Below, one piece after another: positions 21,710 to 34,434 of a stretch of DNA of 64,000 nt. Numbering within the stretch: the first letter of the stretch is position 1; each line of letters opens with the position of its first letter. The position numbers were made by a program, and so were the translations under genes. The notes under the pieces are model-generated. The model saw only the letters and a program-made list of their open reading frames with translations. It ran no database searches and had not been told where the DNA came from. The DNA is taken from assembly GCA_039111635.1 (NCBI GenBank), contig JBCAQO010000002.1:3596001-3660000 (forward strand), in the 5' to 3' direction. Source of the stretch: Heterobasidion occidentale (taxonomy: Eukaryota; Basidiomycota; Agaricomycetes; Russulales; Bondarzewiaceae).

Positions 21710-22199
21710 TCAGACTGCCGCTGACTTTACGGGCTTCGTGTCCTCTGGAGGGTTCAAAAAGACCTGGGTAAAGTCGGCACGTCAGAACCTCCTGCACGGA
21801 ACAGACACAGGAGGGTGGTTGGAAACAGAGCCGGTACCGCACATGTACCCGGGGAGAGGCAAAGGTAGAACAGCAGAAAGACGAGAGACGGAGAGAGGTC
21901 AAACGCGTACCTGCTCGCCTCCCTGGCCGTTCTCCCATTTCTGGTAGCGCAAAACTGTGAGGCCACGCTTTTCAGCATTGAGACGCTCAGACTCCTTGAG
22001 CGACTGGCGCACGGCGCGCGCAGAGATCTGGGTGTACTTGTTGTACCTGCACATCTCGTGTCAGCGAAACGAATCAACCAAGCACCGCAGCGTGCTGGAA
22101 AGAAACCAAGGAACGGCAATGGCAAAGGGGAGCACTGTGAGGATACGAGAAGATGGAGCACACGTACGTGAAGAATTGACGCCAGGTTGCGGAAGACAT
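21710..22199 (-). CDS. ATP15: Mitochondrial ATP synthase subunit epsilon
   Basis: Small subunit of the F1 central stalk, matrix side of the inner membrane. Three exons give about 63 residues: MSSATWRQFFT from the first exon, then YNKYTQISARAVRQSLKE and SERLNAEKRGLTVLRYQKWE, then VFLNPPEDTKPVKSAAV. The first 30 residues (aromatic-rich start, ARAVRxSLK) are the diagnostic part of the eukaryotic epsilon family. The last intron is about 130 nt, longer than most here; the acceptor at the tttacccag before VFLNPP is the one that keeps phase. Confidence 0.85.
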
Positions 22200-22608
22200 C
22201 GTCGGTGAAGAGGTTGGTTGTGCTGGAGTCGCTTTCGTGGATGAAGAGAGCGGAAGGTCGGGAGGGACCGGGCTGCTGGTCCGCCGGTATCTGGACTGGT
22301 CCACGGAGTCCACAGCGTCATGGCAGGTGATGGCTCTGACCGCGGGTGGCATCACGACGACGACTCGACGATCACCTCGACCTCGCACTCGCATCCGCAC
22401 CGCACACAGCAGCACACATCCTACACGCGCTCGCACGCACCCAGCACGTCGCATAGACACGCAGGCGCAAACACGCATCTGCACAATATATATATATATA
22501 GAACCAGATACCGCCTGAATTCGGAGTGCCGATCTCAGACCACACGCAGACGTTCTAAACTCAGGATTCGCGTTCGCTCATCGCTCCCCCGAATCAACGA
22601 TACACACA
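22200..22608. promoter_or_regulatory. Divergent upstream region, ATP15 / Rab-like GTPase, with a (TA)n tract
   Basis: 409 bp between two divergent starts. A (TA)n run at about 22486-22500 lies 110 bp upstream of the Rab ATG and could act as a TATA-like element. Position and sequence are seen; function is inferred. Confidence 0.4.
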
Positions 22609-25063
<2,455 letters not shown>

Positions 25064-25257
25064 CCGCTTGCCTTGCCCTAACCCCACCCCCCTCTCCTCA
25101 CCACCGCCGTCTGCACCCGCCGAGCCTATCCCAATTCCCGTCTTCCCGCCGCCCCCGCCCTCGCCCCCGCCCTCCCCCGCCCTCGCTTCTGCCTCTGCCT
25201 CTATCTCTGCATCCTCCTCGGCTCCCCGCAGGCCGCTCTACGCAGCCGCAGCGGCGT

Positions 25258-25284
25258 CTACCTTCCCTTCCCTTCCCTTCCCTC
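25258..25284. repeat. (CTTCC)n repeat
   Basis: Five tandem copies of a 5-bp pyrimidine unit. Confidence 0.85.
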
Positions 25285-25321
25285 CCTCCACCCTCACCCT
25301 TCCTCTCTCCACCCACACTCC

Positions 25322-25350
25322 CACGCACGCACGCACGCACGCACGCACAC
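25322..25350. repeat. (CGCA)n repeat
   Basis: About seven copies of a 4-bp unit, passing into CA repeats. Confidence 0.9.
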
Positions 25351-25415
25351 ACGCCGACGCCACACACACGCAGTCGCAGCCCCGATCGCCACCGCCGTCG
25401 CCCGCTGCGCACGCT

Positions 25416-25456
25416 ACGCACCGCACCGCACCGCACCGCACCGCACCGCACCGCAC
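25416..25456. repeat. (CCGCA)n repeat
   Basis: About eight perfect tandem copies of a 5-bp unit, followed 40 bp later by a C9-10 run and a (CT)n run (25486-25509). Confidence 0.9.
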
Positions 25457-25805
25457 AGCGCCGCGGACGCACAGGGCCCCGTGTTCCCCCCCCCCTCTCT
25501 CTCTCTCTCGCCACGGCCTTGTGCGATCTTACTCCCGTTTCGATCGGGTCTCGTCGCAGCCTCGCCTCGGCCTCGGCCCTGGTCCTGGTCCCACCCGCTC
25601 TGTTTCGTGGGGCCTACTCCCGTGGCGCCGCGCGGGCGCGGGCGCGGGTGTGTGCGCCCTCGTGTGTGTGAACGGGGGGGGTGGGGGGGTGTAGCAGTAT
25701 GTGTTCGAGCGACGACATGGGTGACCTGGGGCGTGGTTCGATGCGGTGTGGTGTGGGCGGACGTGACTCGCGGTACGACACGGTACGGCGCGATATACGA
25801 GTGCG

Positions 25806-25836
25806 GAGAGACACCGAGAGACACCGAGAGACACCG
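25806..25836. repeat. 10-bp tandem repeat (GAGAGACACC)
   Basis: Three tandem copies of a 10-bp unit. Confidence 0.85.
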
Positions 25837-25980
25837 GCCAGCCGCGGGCGGACCCGCGCTTCGGCGTGCTGCGTGCGCTTTGCTTGGCAGACACGCGCGA
25901 CGAGCGACGAGCGACGCGCGACGCTCCCCGCGGCGCATGAACTAGTCGAAGGTAAACAGACCCCCGCGACGCGGCGCGGC

Positions 25981-26003
25981 GCGATGCGATGCGATGCGAT
26001 GCG
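25981..26003. repeat. (GCGAT)n repeat
   Basis: Four tandem copies of a 5-bp unit. Confidence 0.85.
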
Positions 26004-26112
26004 CTGGTTGGTTGGTAGGTGCTAGCGGGTGGGAGCAGCGTAGGATCCATCCGAGTGAGAGTTCAAAGCGGGCTCTCTCCGTCGATTAATAAATAAGGTA
26101 GATAGGCGAGTG

Positions 26113-26147
26113 AGTAGGTAGGTAGGTAGGTAGGTAGGTAGGTAGGA
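26113..26147. repeat. (GTAG)n repeat
   Basis: About eight copies of a 4-bp unit. Confidence 0.9.
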
Positions 26148-26420
26148 GGAGGTATGTGGGTGGGGTATAGCGATGATGATGTGTGCAGACTAGACGGGAG
26201 TGGAGCAGAGCAGGGGGCATAGGGAGCATATATAAGGACGCGAGCGTGGCGCGGCGCGGGCATAGCGTGGGGACCCCCGCACGGATACGGAGGGAGCGGG
26301 AGGAAGGCAAGGCGTGTGTGTATGTGGGTGTGTGCTGTGTGGGTACCGTGCGTACCGTACACAGATAAATAGATGGGTGAGTGGGATATATATACCGGGC
26401 GGGACGGGACATGCGATTGC

Positions 26421-26446
26421 GAGCCCCAGCCCCAGCCCCAGCCCCG
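26421..26446. repeat. (AGCCCC)n repeat
   Basis: Four copies of a 6-bp unit. Confidence 0.85.
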
Positions 26447-26527
26447 AGGCGCGTTAATGTACTTTTGGGTCCGCATCGGCGGGAGCATGAGAAGAACAAG
26501 AAAAAAAAATGCAGGAAAGAGTAGAAA

Positions 26528-26562
26528 CGTGGACGTGGACGTGGACGTGGACGTGGACGTGG
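26528..26562. repeat. (GTGGAC)n repeat
   Basis: Nearly six copies of a 6-bp unit, about 100 bp downstream of the phosphatase stop. Confidence 0.9.
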
Positions 26563-26661
26563 AGAAGAATGAGAAAAAGAAAAGCAGGGCCATCGTCAAG
26601 GACGCGTTCGCGCCACGCCCATCCAACCCAATAAATTACCCCAGAGAAAACCCGACCGCGA

Positions 26662-27601
26662 CTACTGCCCGGCGCGGCGCTCGCGCTGGAGCACCTCCCA
26701 GTACTCATGCAGCTGGCGCACGAACCCCTCGTTCGGACACACGCCCTCCCTCCGCCCACGCACGTACTCGATAGCCTCCTCCGGCGCCCACCCGCGCGCG
26801 GCCATCAGCCACGCCACAACGACACTCGGCGAGCGCGACACGCCCATCGCACAGTGCACGAGCACGCGCGCGTCGGGGCGCTCGTTGAGCGCGTCCGCGA
26901 TCCAGCGCGTCGTGCGCGGGAGGTGCGCGGCGAGCTCCGCGAAGGGGGTGTCTGCGAGCGGGAGCTGCAGCGCGGCGAGGCGCAGGGCGGGCGGGAGGTG
27001 TACGGGGCCCGGGAGGGCGGAGAGGACGTGGGTGATGCCGAGGGCGGCGAGGAGCGCGGGGTCTTCGGCGGCGGAGAGGTCGGCGAGGAAGAGGCGCGGG
27101 GTGATTTGGGAGGCGGAGGGCGTGGGGCTGTGGATGTGCGGGTGTGGGGTGTGCGTGTAGGGGGAGGGCGTGGTGGGGGAGAGGGTGAGTGGGGCGAGGG
27201 AGGCGCGGCGGGCGTGTTGTTGTTGTTGTTGTTGTTGTTGTTGTGTTGGGGGTGATGATGATGGTGGTGGTGGGAGTGCGGCGCCTGGGAGGGCGAGGAC
27301 GGGGCGGAGGGGGCGGAGGGGTATGCGGAGTGTGCAGGGGTCGCGGCGCGCGAGCGGGAGGCGCTCGGGGGTATCGTGAGGGAGATGGTGGGCGCGCAGA
27401 GGTGCAGCGACGGCTGTGGGCAGTGGCAGAGACGTTCAGCGTGCATGCTCTTTTGGGGCGGACAGGGAGAAGAAGAGAGCGACGAGGAAAAGGGCTCACG
27501 TTGGGGTATATATAGGGGGCGTTGATGGGGGAGGGCATGTAGTGTGGCCGGGAGAGATTGGGGTTGAGATTGAGATTGAGATTGAGCTCGACTAGGGCCA
27601 T
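26662..27601 (-). CDS. Dual-specificity protein phosphatase with a low-complexity insert
   Basis: Cysteine-dependent phosphatase of the VHR/DUSP class, which removes phosphate from Tyr and Ser/Thr. Exon one (27601-27500) gives MALVELNLNLNLNPNLSR; the intron ends at 27414; then PSLHLCAPTISLTIPPS continues in frame into a His/Asn-rich stretch coded by a CAA/CAC repeat. The catalytic domain lies in another frame: ITPRLFLADLSAAEDPALLA, GITHVLSALPG, then VLVHCAMGVSRSPSVVVAW with the HCX5R loop (Cys and Arg intact) and ends LHEYWEVLQRERRAGQ. Somewhere at about 27130-27220 the frame must change, so one base is probably miscounted in a C-rich or repeat tract, or a cryptic intron exists. The catalytic Asp is likely in LADTPFAEL. 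The substrate is unknown. Confidence 0.78.
27214..27244. repeat. (TTG)n trinucleotide repeat in the phosphatase gene
   Basis: About ten copies; on the coding strand this is (CAA)n, read as poly-Asn in the exon-one frame and poly-Gln in the catalytic-domain frame. Confidence 0.9.
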
Positions 27602-29469
27602 GACACGGCTGAACGCGGGAGGGGGGACGCGGATGGCCAAGCGGAGGAATCGAAGAACAAAGGGAGAAGAAGCGCGGACAACAAGGTCGATGGCGCGCAA
27701 GCGTTCGGTGGCTCGAGGTGTGAGTGGGTGGAGGCAGTATAAGAGGGCTGAGAAGCTGATGGGGATGATGGTGGCGATGAGGAATGGGGCAGAGGGGGCG
27801 TTATATAGGCCGGGAGGAAGAGTCGTCGTCGAGGGGTGGGGACACGGAGCGGGCGCAAAGGAGGCTGGCAGGGCCAAGTGGAGAGGGACCGGGGGCGGTA
27901 CAGACAGGAATGCCGGTGACGGTCGGGCGGGAAGCGAGGGGTTGTGGGATGTGAACGGGAACGTGTAGAGCCTGCACGGGACGGCGCGGCGGTTATATAT
28001 ACCGCGGGTGAGACACTGGCTAGAGGCGTGGAGAGAACATAAATGAAAGATGGGAGATCGAGCTGCAGTACTGCTCGAGTACTAGCTGCTGTAGCTGCCC
28101 TCCTCGCCCGCCTCCGCCCCGGCACACACTCGGCACACCGGCACCGCGCGGCTGTGCCCGGCCTGCGCCTCCTCAGATCCCTTCCTCGACGGGCACTGCT
28201 CCGGAAACGTCCCACTCCCCGACCGTGCCTGCCCATCGTCCTCCAAGCCCCTCCAAGCCCCATCAATCATCTCGTCCCATCCTACAACTCACTCCCGATC
28301 CGGTCCACCGCCCTGCAGCCCCCGACACCCGACATCTGCGACGCCCCCGGCCCACGACACATCCCCGACACCCGACACGTACACCGTATGTACACCGTAC
28401 ACTACCATATCCATCTCCCGCCAAATATCCCGCATCAATCCAATCAGCCCCGATCACTTGCATCAATCCCACCTCCCACTCTCCAATCTCCCCCCGCCAA
28501 CCTAAACTCGTTCCAGCACCCCCGCCCCGCCACAACACCCCCTCGCGCTTGCCGATATTGCGTTCTCATCTCCCGATCCTCGATGGCAGTCCGATGGCAG
28601 GGTCCGTAAGCGCGCGGCGATGCGCCAACGAAGACGACGACGCCCCACGCCCCACGCCACGCGAGGCTCGAGCCGCCTCTCTAGGAGACCGCCATCAGTA
28701 TTAGGAGGGACCATCAAGATCCAAGACGCGACGCGCGACGCGCGACGCATCACCGCCACCACCGCCCCTCCTCCATCTCGATCCCAGCTCCAATCCAATT
28801 CCAACCTCCCAGCTCCCCCGCTCCGCTTCTCTTCTCTACTGCACGTTGACGCGGACACAGCACAGCTGGTAGCTCCCATCAACGGCCCCTCCCGAGTGCG
28901 AGTGCGAGTGCGTCGGCGCGCGCGAACCCGACGCGACCCATGCCATGCCATGCGATGACGTGACGTGACGTGACGTCTGCCCGATGGCCCCGCGCCGCAT
29001 CAACCAACCGCACATGCACATGCGCGCGTCGGCGACCCCTCCATCGCGTTGTGATTTTTTTTCATTCCATCCTATTGTCATTTCACGCGTTTGATTTTGT
29101 CGCCGTCGTCTGGCGCATCGCACCGCCCGCTCGCTCGCTGCTGCTGCTGCGCTCAGGCTGCTCAGCCCCCCGCAGCCCCCCCGCTCGACATCAGGCACTA
29201 TGCATCATGCGTTTTCATCTATTACCACTCGCCCGTCGCGCGCGCCCGCCGCGCACGGTGACCCTCTGTCATCCATCGGCTTCCGATTCCGATGCGACTG
29301 CTCTGCCCTGGACCTCCCTGGGCGAGCCCCGTCAGCGTCGGCCTGTCCATCCAACCTCCTCATCTTCCCATCACATCTCAGATCCCAGATCTCGAATCGA
29401 AACTAAATCGCCCCCGCTATCGGCCATCGGCCACGCAGCCCCGACTAGCCACGACGGCATCTAACTTTA

Positions 29470-29760
29470 CAGCATATAACAGCGTCTAGCATCTAGCAGC
29501 ATCTAGCAGCATCTAGCAGCATCTAACACCATGCAACGACATCCATAACATCCATATAACATCATCTAGCAGCATCTAACAGCATCTAACAGCATCTAGC
29601 AGCATCTAACACCATGCAACAACATCCATAACATCCATATAACATCATCTACCAGCGTCTACCAGCGTCTACCAGCATCCAACAGCATCCAACAGCATCT
29701 AGCATCTAGCATCTAACAGCATCTGGCGTCCAGCAGGCATCTCAAGCATCTACCGCCATC
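29470..29760. repeat. Compound tandem array of AGCATCTA(A/G)C units with an 83-bp higher-order period
   Basis: The basic unit is 10 bp (agcatctagc or agcatctaac), repeated about 20 times with variants. Embedded in it is a 50-bp segment (29518-29567) that recurs at 29601-29650 with a single mismatch. The spacing of the two copies is 83 bp. No coding potential was seen. Confidence 0.9.
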
Positions 29761-30894
29761 TAAAACATCAACCCGAGATCCCATCTCCGTCAACCAAGCG
29801 CCCTGCCCTGCAGCCCCGTCAGCCCCCGTCTCGTCTTCGACAGTCCTCGCTCGGCACGTCTCCCGGCGCGCCTCGCCAATCGCCAACCGGCGCCCGTGCG
29901 CCCGTGCGCGCGCCCTGCGCATGATACGTGCATGTATCCCAGCCGCTCATTAGTATCCACGTACGAGCAGCACGCACCGCATGCAATATAACACACACCG
30001 CATATGACGCTGCGCGCGCTCCTGCGGATAGAAAGTGGCCGCCGAGCCTGTTGGAGCGCCTCCTGCGCCGCCGTCGTCTCATATCTTGAATAAACACCGT
30101 CTGTCCCCCGTACCGCTACGCCACCGCCACCGCCAACGTTAATATGCCCGACCCCGACCCTTCCACCGCGACACGTCACGTCGACTTCCACACTCCATCC
30201 GCCTCCCATCATATTATCACACATCACTCATCACGCGCCGCGCCGCGCCGCGACGCGACGCGACGCCATTCCCACGACACGCGACCTTTTTCCTCTGCCC
30301 TTTTTTCGTTTCTTCCTCGCTCGCCTCGTGACATACCCATGCGCGTGCACGCGCGTGGACAAACGAATCCCGACGGACGTCGCGCGCCGCACCGCTTTGC
30401 ACTTATATTGCCCGCTCGGGATCCAGACGCGCGGAGCCTCGACGGATCGTACATAAGATCCCGGGACGGGCAAGCGCAGAACGCGCGCGTCGCGCTCGGC
30501 GCTCGGCACTCGGCACTCAGAATCGACCTCGGTCGGACCAAGGGAGAGAGATATAAAACAGAGACTCGCATTGGCACGGAGGGCAACGGACGAGAACGAG
30601 ACGAGACGATTCGGGAGCTGCTGCACATGAGGATACATACATGCTCGCCCAGGCAACAAACGACAGCGTACGACGACGACAAGTAGTGGTAGTGGCAGTA
30701 ATACGTGCAGCGGAGCAAGGGCTTTTGCCAGGCGGGGATGTCAACGCGACAAGAGACATAAGACAGAAAAGAAGAAAAGAAAAAGCGCGAGAGGGACGGA
30801 ACGAAAGGAGGCGAACAAAAAAGAAAATGGAAATCGGAGCACGCGCGAACCCGCGATCGAATCACAAATCACGAGACGCGAGACGGCACGACAG

Positions 30895-30920
30895 GGGTGG
30901 GGTGGGGTGGGGTGGCGGAG
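30895..30920. repeat. (GGGGT)n repeat
   Basis: Four G4T-type units in a row on the plus strand, a pattern able to form a G-quadruplex. It lies about 160 bp downstream of the eIF4A stop. Confidence 0.8.
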
Positions 30921-31080
30921 GAGGAGGGTCGAGATGCTCTGGTGGAGAGTGCGGAGACAGTTGGAGGGGTTGTGAGTGGTGTCGATCGGGTGCGTGCAAA
31001 GGTTCAAGCGTGTCAGGGGGCGGTTCGTGAGCGTGCGATTCGGTGCGGGCGTGCGAGTGCGTGTACGGGTGAGTGCGTGT

Positions 31081-32742
31081 CTAGATGAGGTCGCTGTGTG
31101 CAGCATAAACAGGATCAGTGAACGGCTCGCGTCGGCAATCAACACTGCAGAGAAAACACGTACGCGACGTTGAGCGGCATTTCGTCAATTTGGGTGTTGT
31201 AGAACTCTGCGAAGACGGCCCCACGTCAGCGCCCTACCCGATGATGTAACACGAAACAAAACAAAAAACGTACGTTCGATATCGCGGAGCATCCGCACGT
31301 CGTCCGTCGTGACAAAGTTGATCGCAACGCCCTTGCGACCGAAACGACCGCCACGACCGATGCGGTGGATGTAGTTCTCCCGGTTCGTGGGGAGGTCGTA
31401 GTTGATGACGAGCGACACCTGCTGCACGTCGATGCCGCGGGCGAGGAGATCGGTCGTGATGAGCACACGGGACGAGCCCGAGCGGAACTCCTTCATCAGG
31501 ACCTCACGCTGTTTCTGCTCCATATCACCGTGCTGACACAGCATGAGTCAGCCAATCGAAAAAAACAAGAGACCAAAAAAAAGGTCAAAGAAAGATCGGA
31601 ACATACCATGGCGGAAACCGTGAACTCGCGGGAGTGCATCTTCTCGGTGAGCCAGTCGACCTTTCGCCGGGTGTTGCAGAAAATGACAGCCTGGGTGATG
31701 GTGACGGTCTCGTACAAATCACAGAGGGTGTCGAGCTTCCATTCCTCCTTCTCGACGGCGATGTAAAACTGCTTGATACCTTCGAGCGTGAGCTCATCAC
31801 GCTTGACGAGGATGCGGACGGGGTCACGCATGAACTTCTTCGTCACCTCGAGCACGTCGGCGGGCATGGTGGCGGAGAGCAGGACGACCTGAGTGTCCTG
31901 GGGGAGCAACTGGAAGACCTCGTAGATCTGGTCCTTGAAACCACGCGAGAGCATCTCATCGGCCTCGTCGAGACAGAAGATCTTGATGGTGTCCGTGCGC
32001 AGGGCGCGACGGTTGATCATGTCAAAGACACGTCCGGGCGTGCCGACGACGACCTGGACACCCTCCTGGAGCTTAGCCATGTCCTCACGGACGTTCGTGC
32101 CGCCGACGCAGGCATGACACTCGACGTTCATGTAGTCACCCAGTGCAACGACGACCTTCTGGATCTGCTGCGCGAGCTCGCGGGTCGGCGCAAGGATGAG
32201 CGCCTGAGTGCCCTTGATGTTCGGGTCCAGCTTCTGCAGAATGGAGATCGAGAACGTCGCGGTCTTGCCCGTACCGGACTGGGCTTGTGCAATGACGTCG
32301 TGGCCCTTCACAACAGGCACGATGGCCCGCTGCTGAATCGCCGACGGGCGCTCGAAACTATGAGAGGCGCAATCGGTCGGCACACATACACGCGCATTGC
32401 CGGGTCGCGGAGGCGAGGCAGAGTAGCAGCGAAAGACTTACCCGTAGGCGTACACGCCACGAAGGAGCTCAGGCTTGAGTTCCATGTTGTCAAAGCTAAG
32501 ATACGCAGACAAAGGCACTGCGGTGTCAATCACTGCTCGCTTAGGAACACAGGCAGAAGAGTCTCACTTGTCAACGACTTGATCCCAGTTGGACTCGATC
32601 TCGCTTTCAGGGACATCCTGGAGAGTTTCTTCCCTATAGGAGACAAAGAAAAAACGGAGCGCCGGGTCAGCATGCAGTCAGGGTGCCATCATCGCTCGGA
32701 GAGGTGGGCAAAAGAGTGAGACGAGGGTACTGACGCAGACAT
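31081..32742 (-). CDS. TIF1: Translation initiation factor eIF4A (DEAD-box helicase)
   Basis: eIF4A unwinds 5' leaders as part of eIF4F in the cytoplasm. The first exon is only 8 nt (ATGTCTGC, 32742-32735; donor gtcagt) and joins to [20 protein letters not shown]; then [17 protein letters not shown]; then the helicase core with Q motif PSAIQQRAI, Walker [48 protein letters not shown] and HRIGRGGR. The last exons give [18 protein letters not shown], with the final 13 nt in a separate exon. About 397 residues, the standard length. All helicase motifs are intact. Confidence 0.97.
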
Positions 32743-34434
32743 GATGGGCTTTGTTTTTTTGATGTGTAGATGCAAACAAGCAATGCGGGTGTAGGCACGA
32801 AGGAAGGTGCGCTGGAGGATGGGCGGTGGAAGGTGCTGATCGATTGGCCGTTGGTGGGTGCGTCGGACAGCCTGATAGCAATTTTTCGTCCCGTCCTCGC
32901 TCGGATCCTCCCGAACATCTTTCACACTCAGCGTCTCCCCTTATGTCAGCCACGCTCAACTTCAATCTTTCTTTCTCCATCTTTTAGGTACACGATTGAT
33001 CACAAAATATCTCATATTCACAGTGATGATGCCGTCAGCCGTCAGCGCCGTCTCTCTCTCCGCGGACGGTACCCGACAGTCGCTGTGCATCCTGAACGAC
33101 TAAAAGTCGGCAATGATTGTGCATCAAATGGCTGATGGAGAGAGAAATGTGCCGCGACCTGTCCATATTGCGCAGAGGCACGCTGAGCCAACTCCCATCG
33201 ATGCAATCTATCACAGCTCAAACGGGTGGTCGCATTAATTTTTACAGAACGAGCCATGATTACCCTGCACAACGCCTTGTCCTGAGACACATGCTCTAGT
33301 GCGCCTATGCAATGGTCGCGATCAGACAGCGTGGATATATCTGAACTGTCTATAGCAGATGTGAGAAAGACTCCTTAAGTAGATGTCCTACGCATATAGA
33401 CCCCAAACACCGGCGGAACATGATCATCTTCAACTTTCGCTGCGGACGTCACACGCTTTCCGGCTTCAAAAGGGAGAAACACGCACGGTGTGCATGGATG
33501 AGTGACAGCACAGTGCACAGGCCCAATATGCCGTGTACCTCGATTCTCAACCAGATTGAACGGCCTGCACAGCCCGCAAACAAGTGTTTGATGCTGCCGA
33601 GAAATGATATCTGAATAGCACCCTTCAGACCGAGCCATCTTGACGACTAATGGCCCAAGTATCCCACCTACCAGGAAACGGGCTGCGGTCTGCCAGAGAC
33701 CAATTTGTCTCTGCCTGGACATTAACGGCGCTTCTCGCAGAACAAGATACTCACTTCCTTGTGGGCTGAATCCGAATATCCAAGTGCTTGCTGTCGAGTT
33801 AAGACATATGAAGCTGGACATCCATACCAGCAGGCTATGCCTATGTTCGTCCGACTTCCCTCGTGAGGGGATGAGCACTTCAAAATGAGACCATGCTCAA
33901 GTTGGAGATTGACAATCAACTGTTACAATGACGTCGTTAATTGCACTCATTTGATAAATTGAGCTGAGCCGCAATCCGAGCAGGCTACATGCAACGGCAT
34001 GATCATACTTGCCTCAGCTTCCCGGTGTTCCGCACCATGATCTTTCACTTTCCAGGGTCTATGGCTGGATCAAACATGTTATGTGTATCCGAGTATCGTC
34101 CAGACTGCAGCCGTGTCGCGACTGTTGGTGACACATTGTAACATCAAACACTATGATTTCCTGTATCCCTTCTTGTATCAGGAGCGCATCACGTGTGAAG
34201 CAAACACAGAGCTTTGTCGGAAGTGGAGATACTGCGAGTATCTGACAACTTTTGCCGGTTATTGCTGCAGGACGAGCGTGACGGAAAAGGGGGGAAGGAG
34301 CGAGTGTGATGAGAGGAGAAGAGACGAGACGAGACGAGAAAGGAAAAGAAGTGGCATAGTAGTGGCGGAAGTGGGAAGGGGAGAGAACAGGTCCACTGGG
34401 AAAAAGTCCGCTGCGCGTCGAGCTCGCGACATAC
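32743..34434. other. 1.7-kb region with no recognised gene
   Basis: Between the eIF4A start and the stop of the protease gene. It includes the eIF4A promoter side. A 167-codon open frame on the minus strand (33878-33375) has hydrophobic stretches (ICLNSTASTWIFGF, ARFLVGGILGPLVVKMA) and could be an exon of an unknown membrane protein or a relic. It matches no family I know. The sequence is AT-richer than the neighbours. Confidence 0.4.

Larger units (their letters stand above)
25064..26661. other. Microsatellite-rich, gene-free block
   Basis: 1.6 kb between the Rab stop and the phosphatase stop. Open frames on both strands are long only because of GC-rich simple repeats and show no domain features. 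At least eight distinct short tandem repeats occur here and are listed separately. I cannot support a gene. Confidence 0.6.
27602..31080. other. 3.5-kb region without a supportable gene
   Basis: Lies between the phosphatase start and the eIF4A stop. The first part, with TATA-like sequences at about 27799-27806 and 27992-28000, may be the phosphatase promoter. The rest is GC-rich, full of near-repeats (cccgacacc, 28318-28380; gacgt, 28958-28976; ggggt, 30897-30918), with a structured tandem array at 29470-29760. Open frames up to about 210 codons overlap in several frames and lack domain features. A long non-coding transcript or long 5' leader cannot be excluded. Confidence 0.5.

Noticed and set aside
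26705..27877. 390-codon minus-strand frame across the phosphatase gene
   Set aside because: Gives poly-Thr/Pro/Arg sequence; the catalytic HCX5R motif is in a different frame.
30144..30686. 180-codon plus-strand frame in the gene-poor block
   Set aside because: Arg/His-rich composition from GC bias, no conserved motif, frames on the other strand equally long.
31634..32719. 361-codon plus-strand frame opposite eIF4A
   Set aside because: Antisense shadow of the DEAD-box coding sequence.
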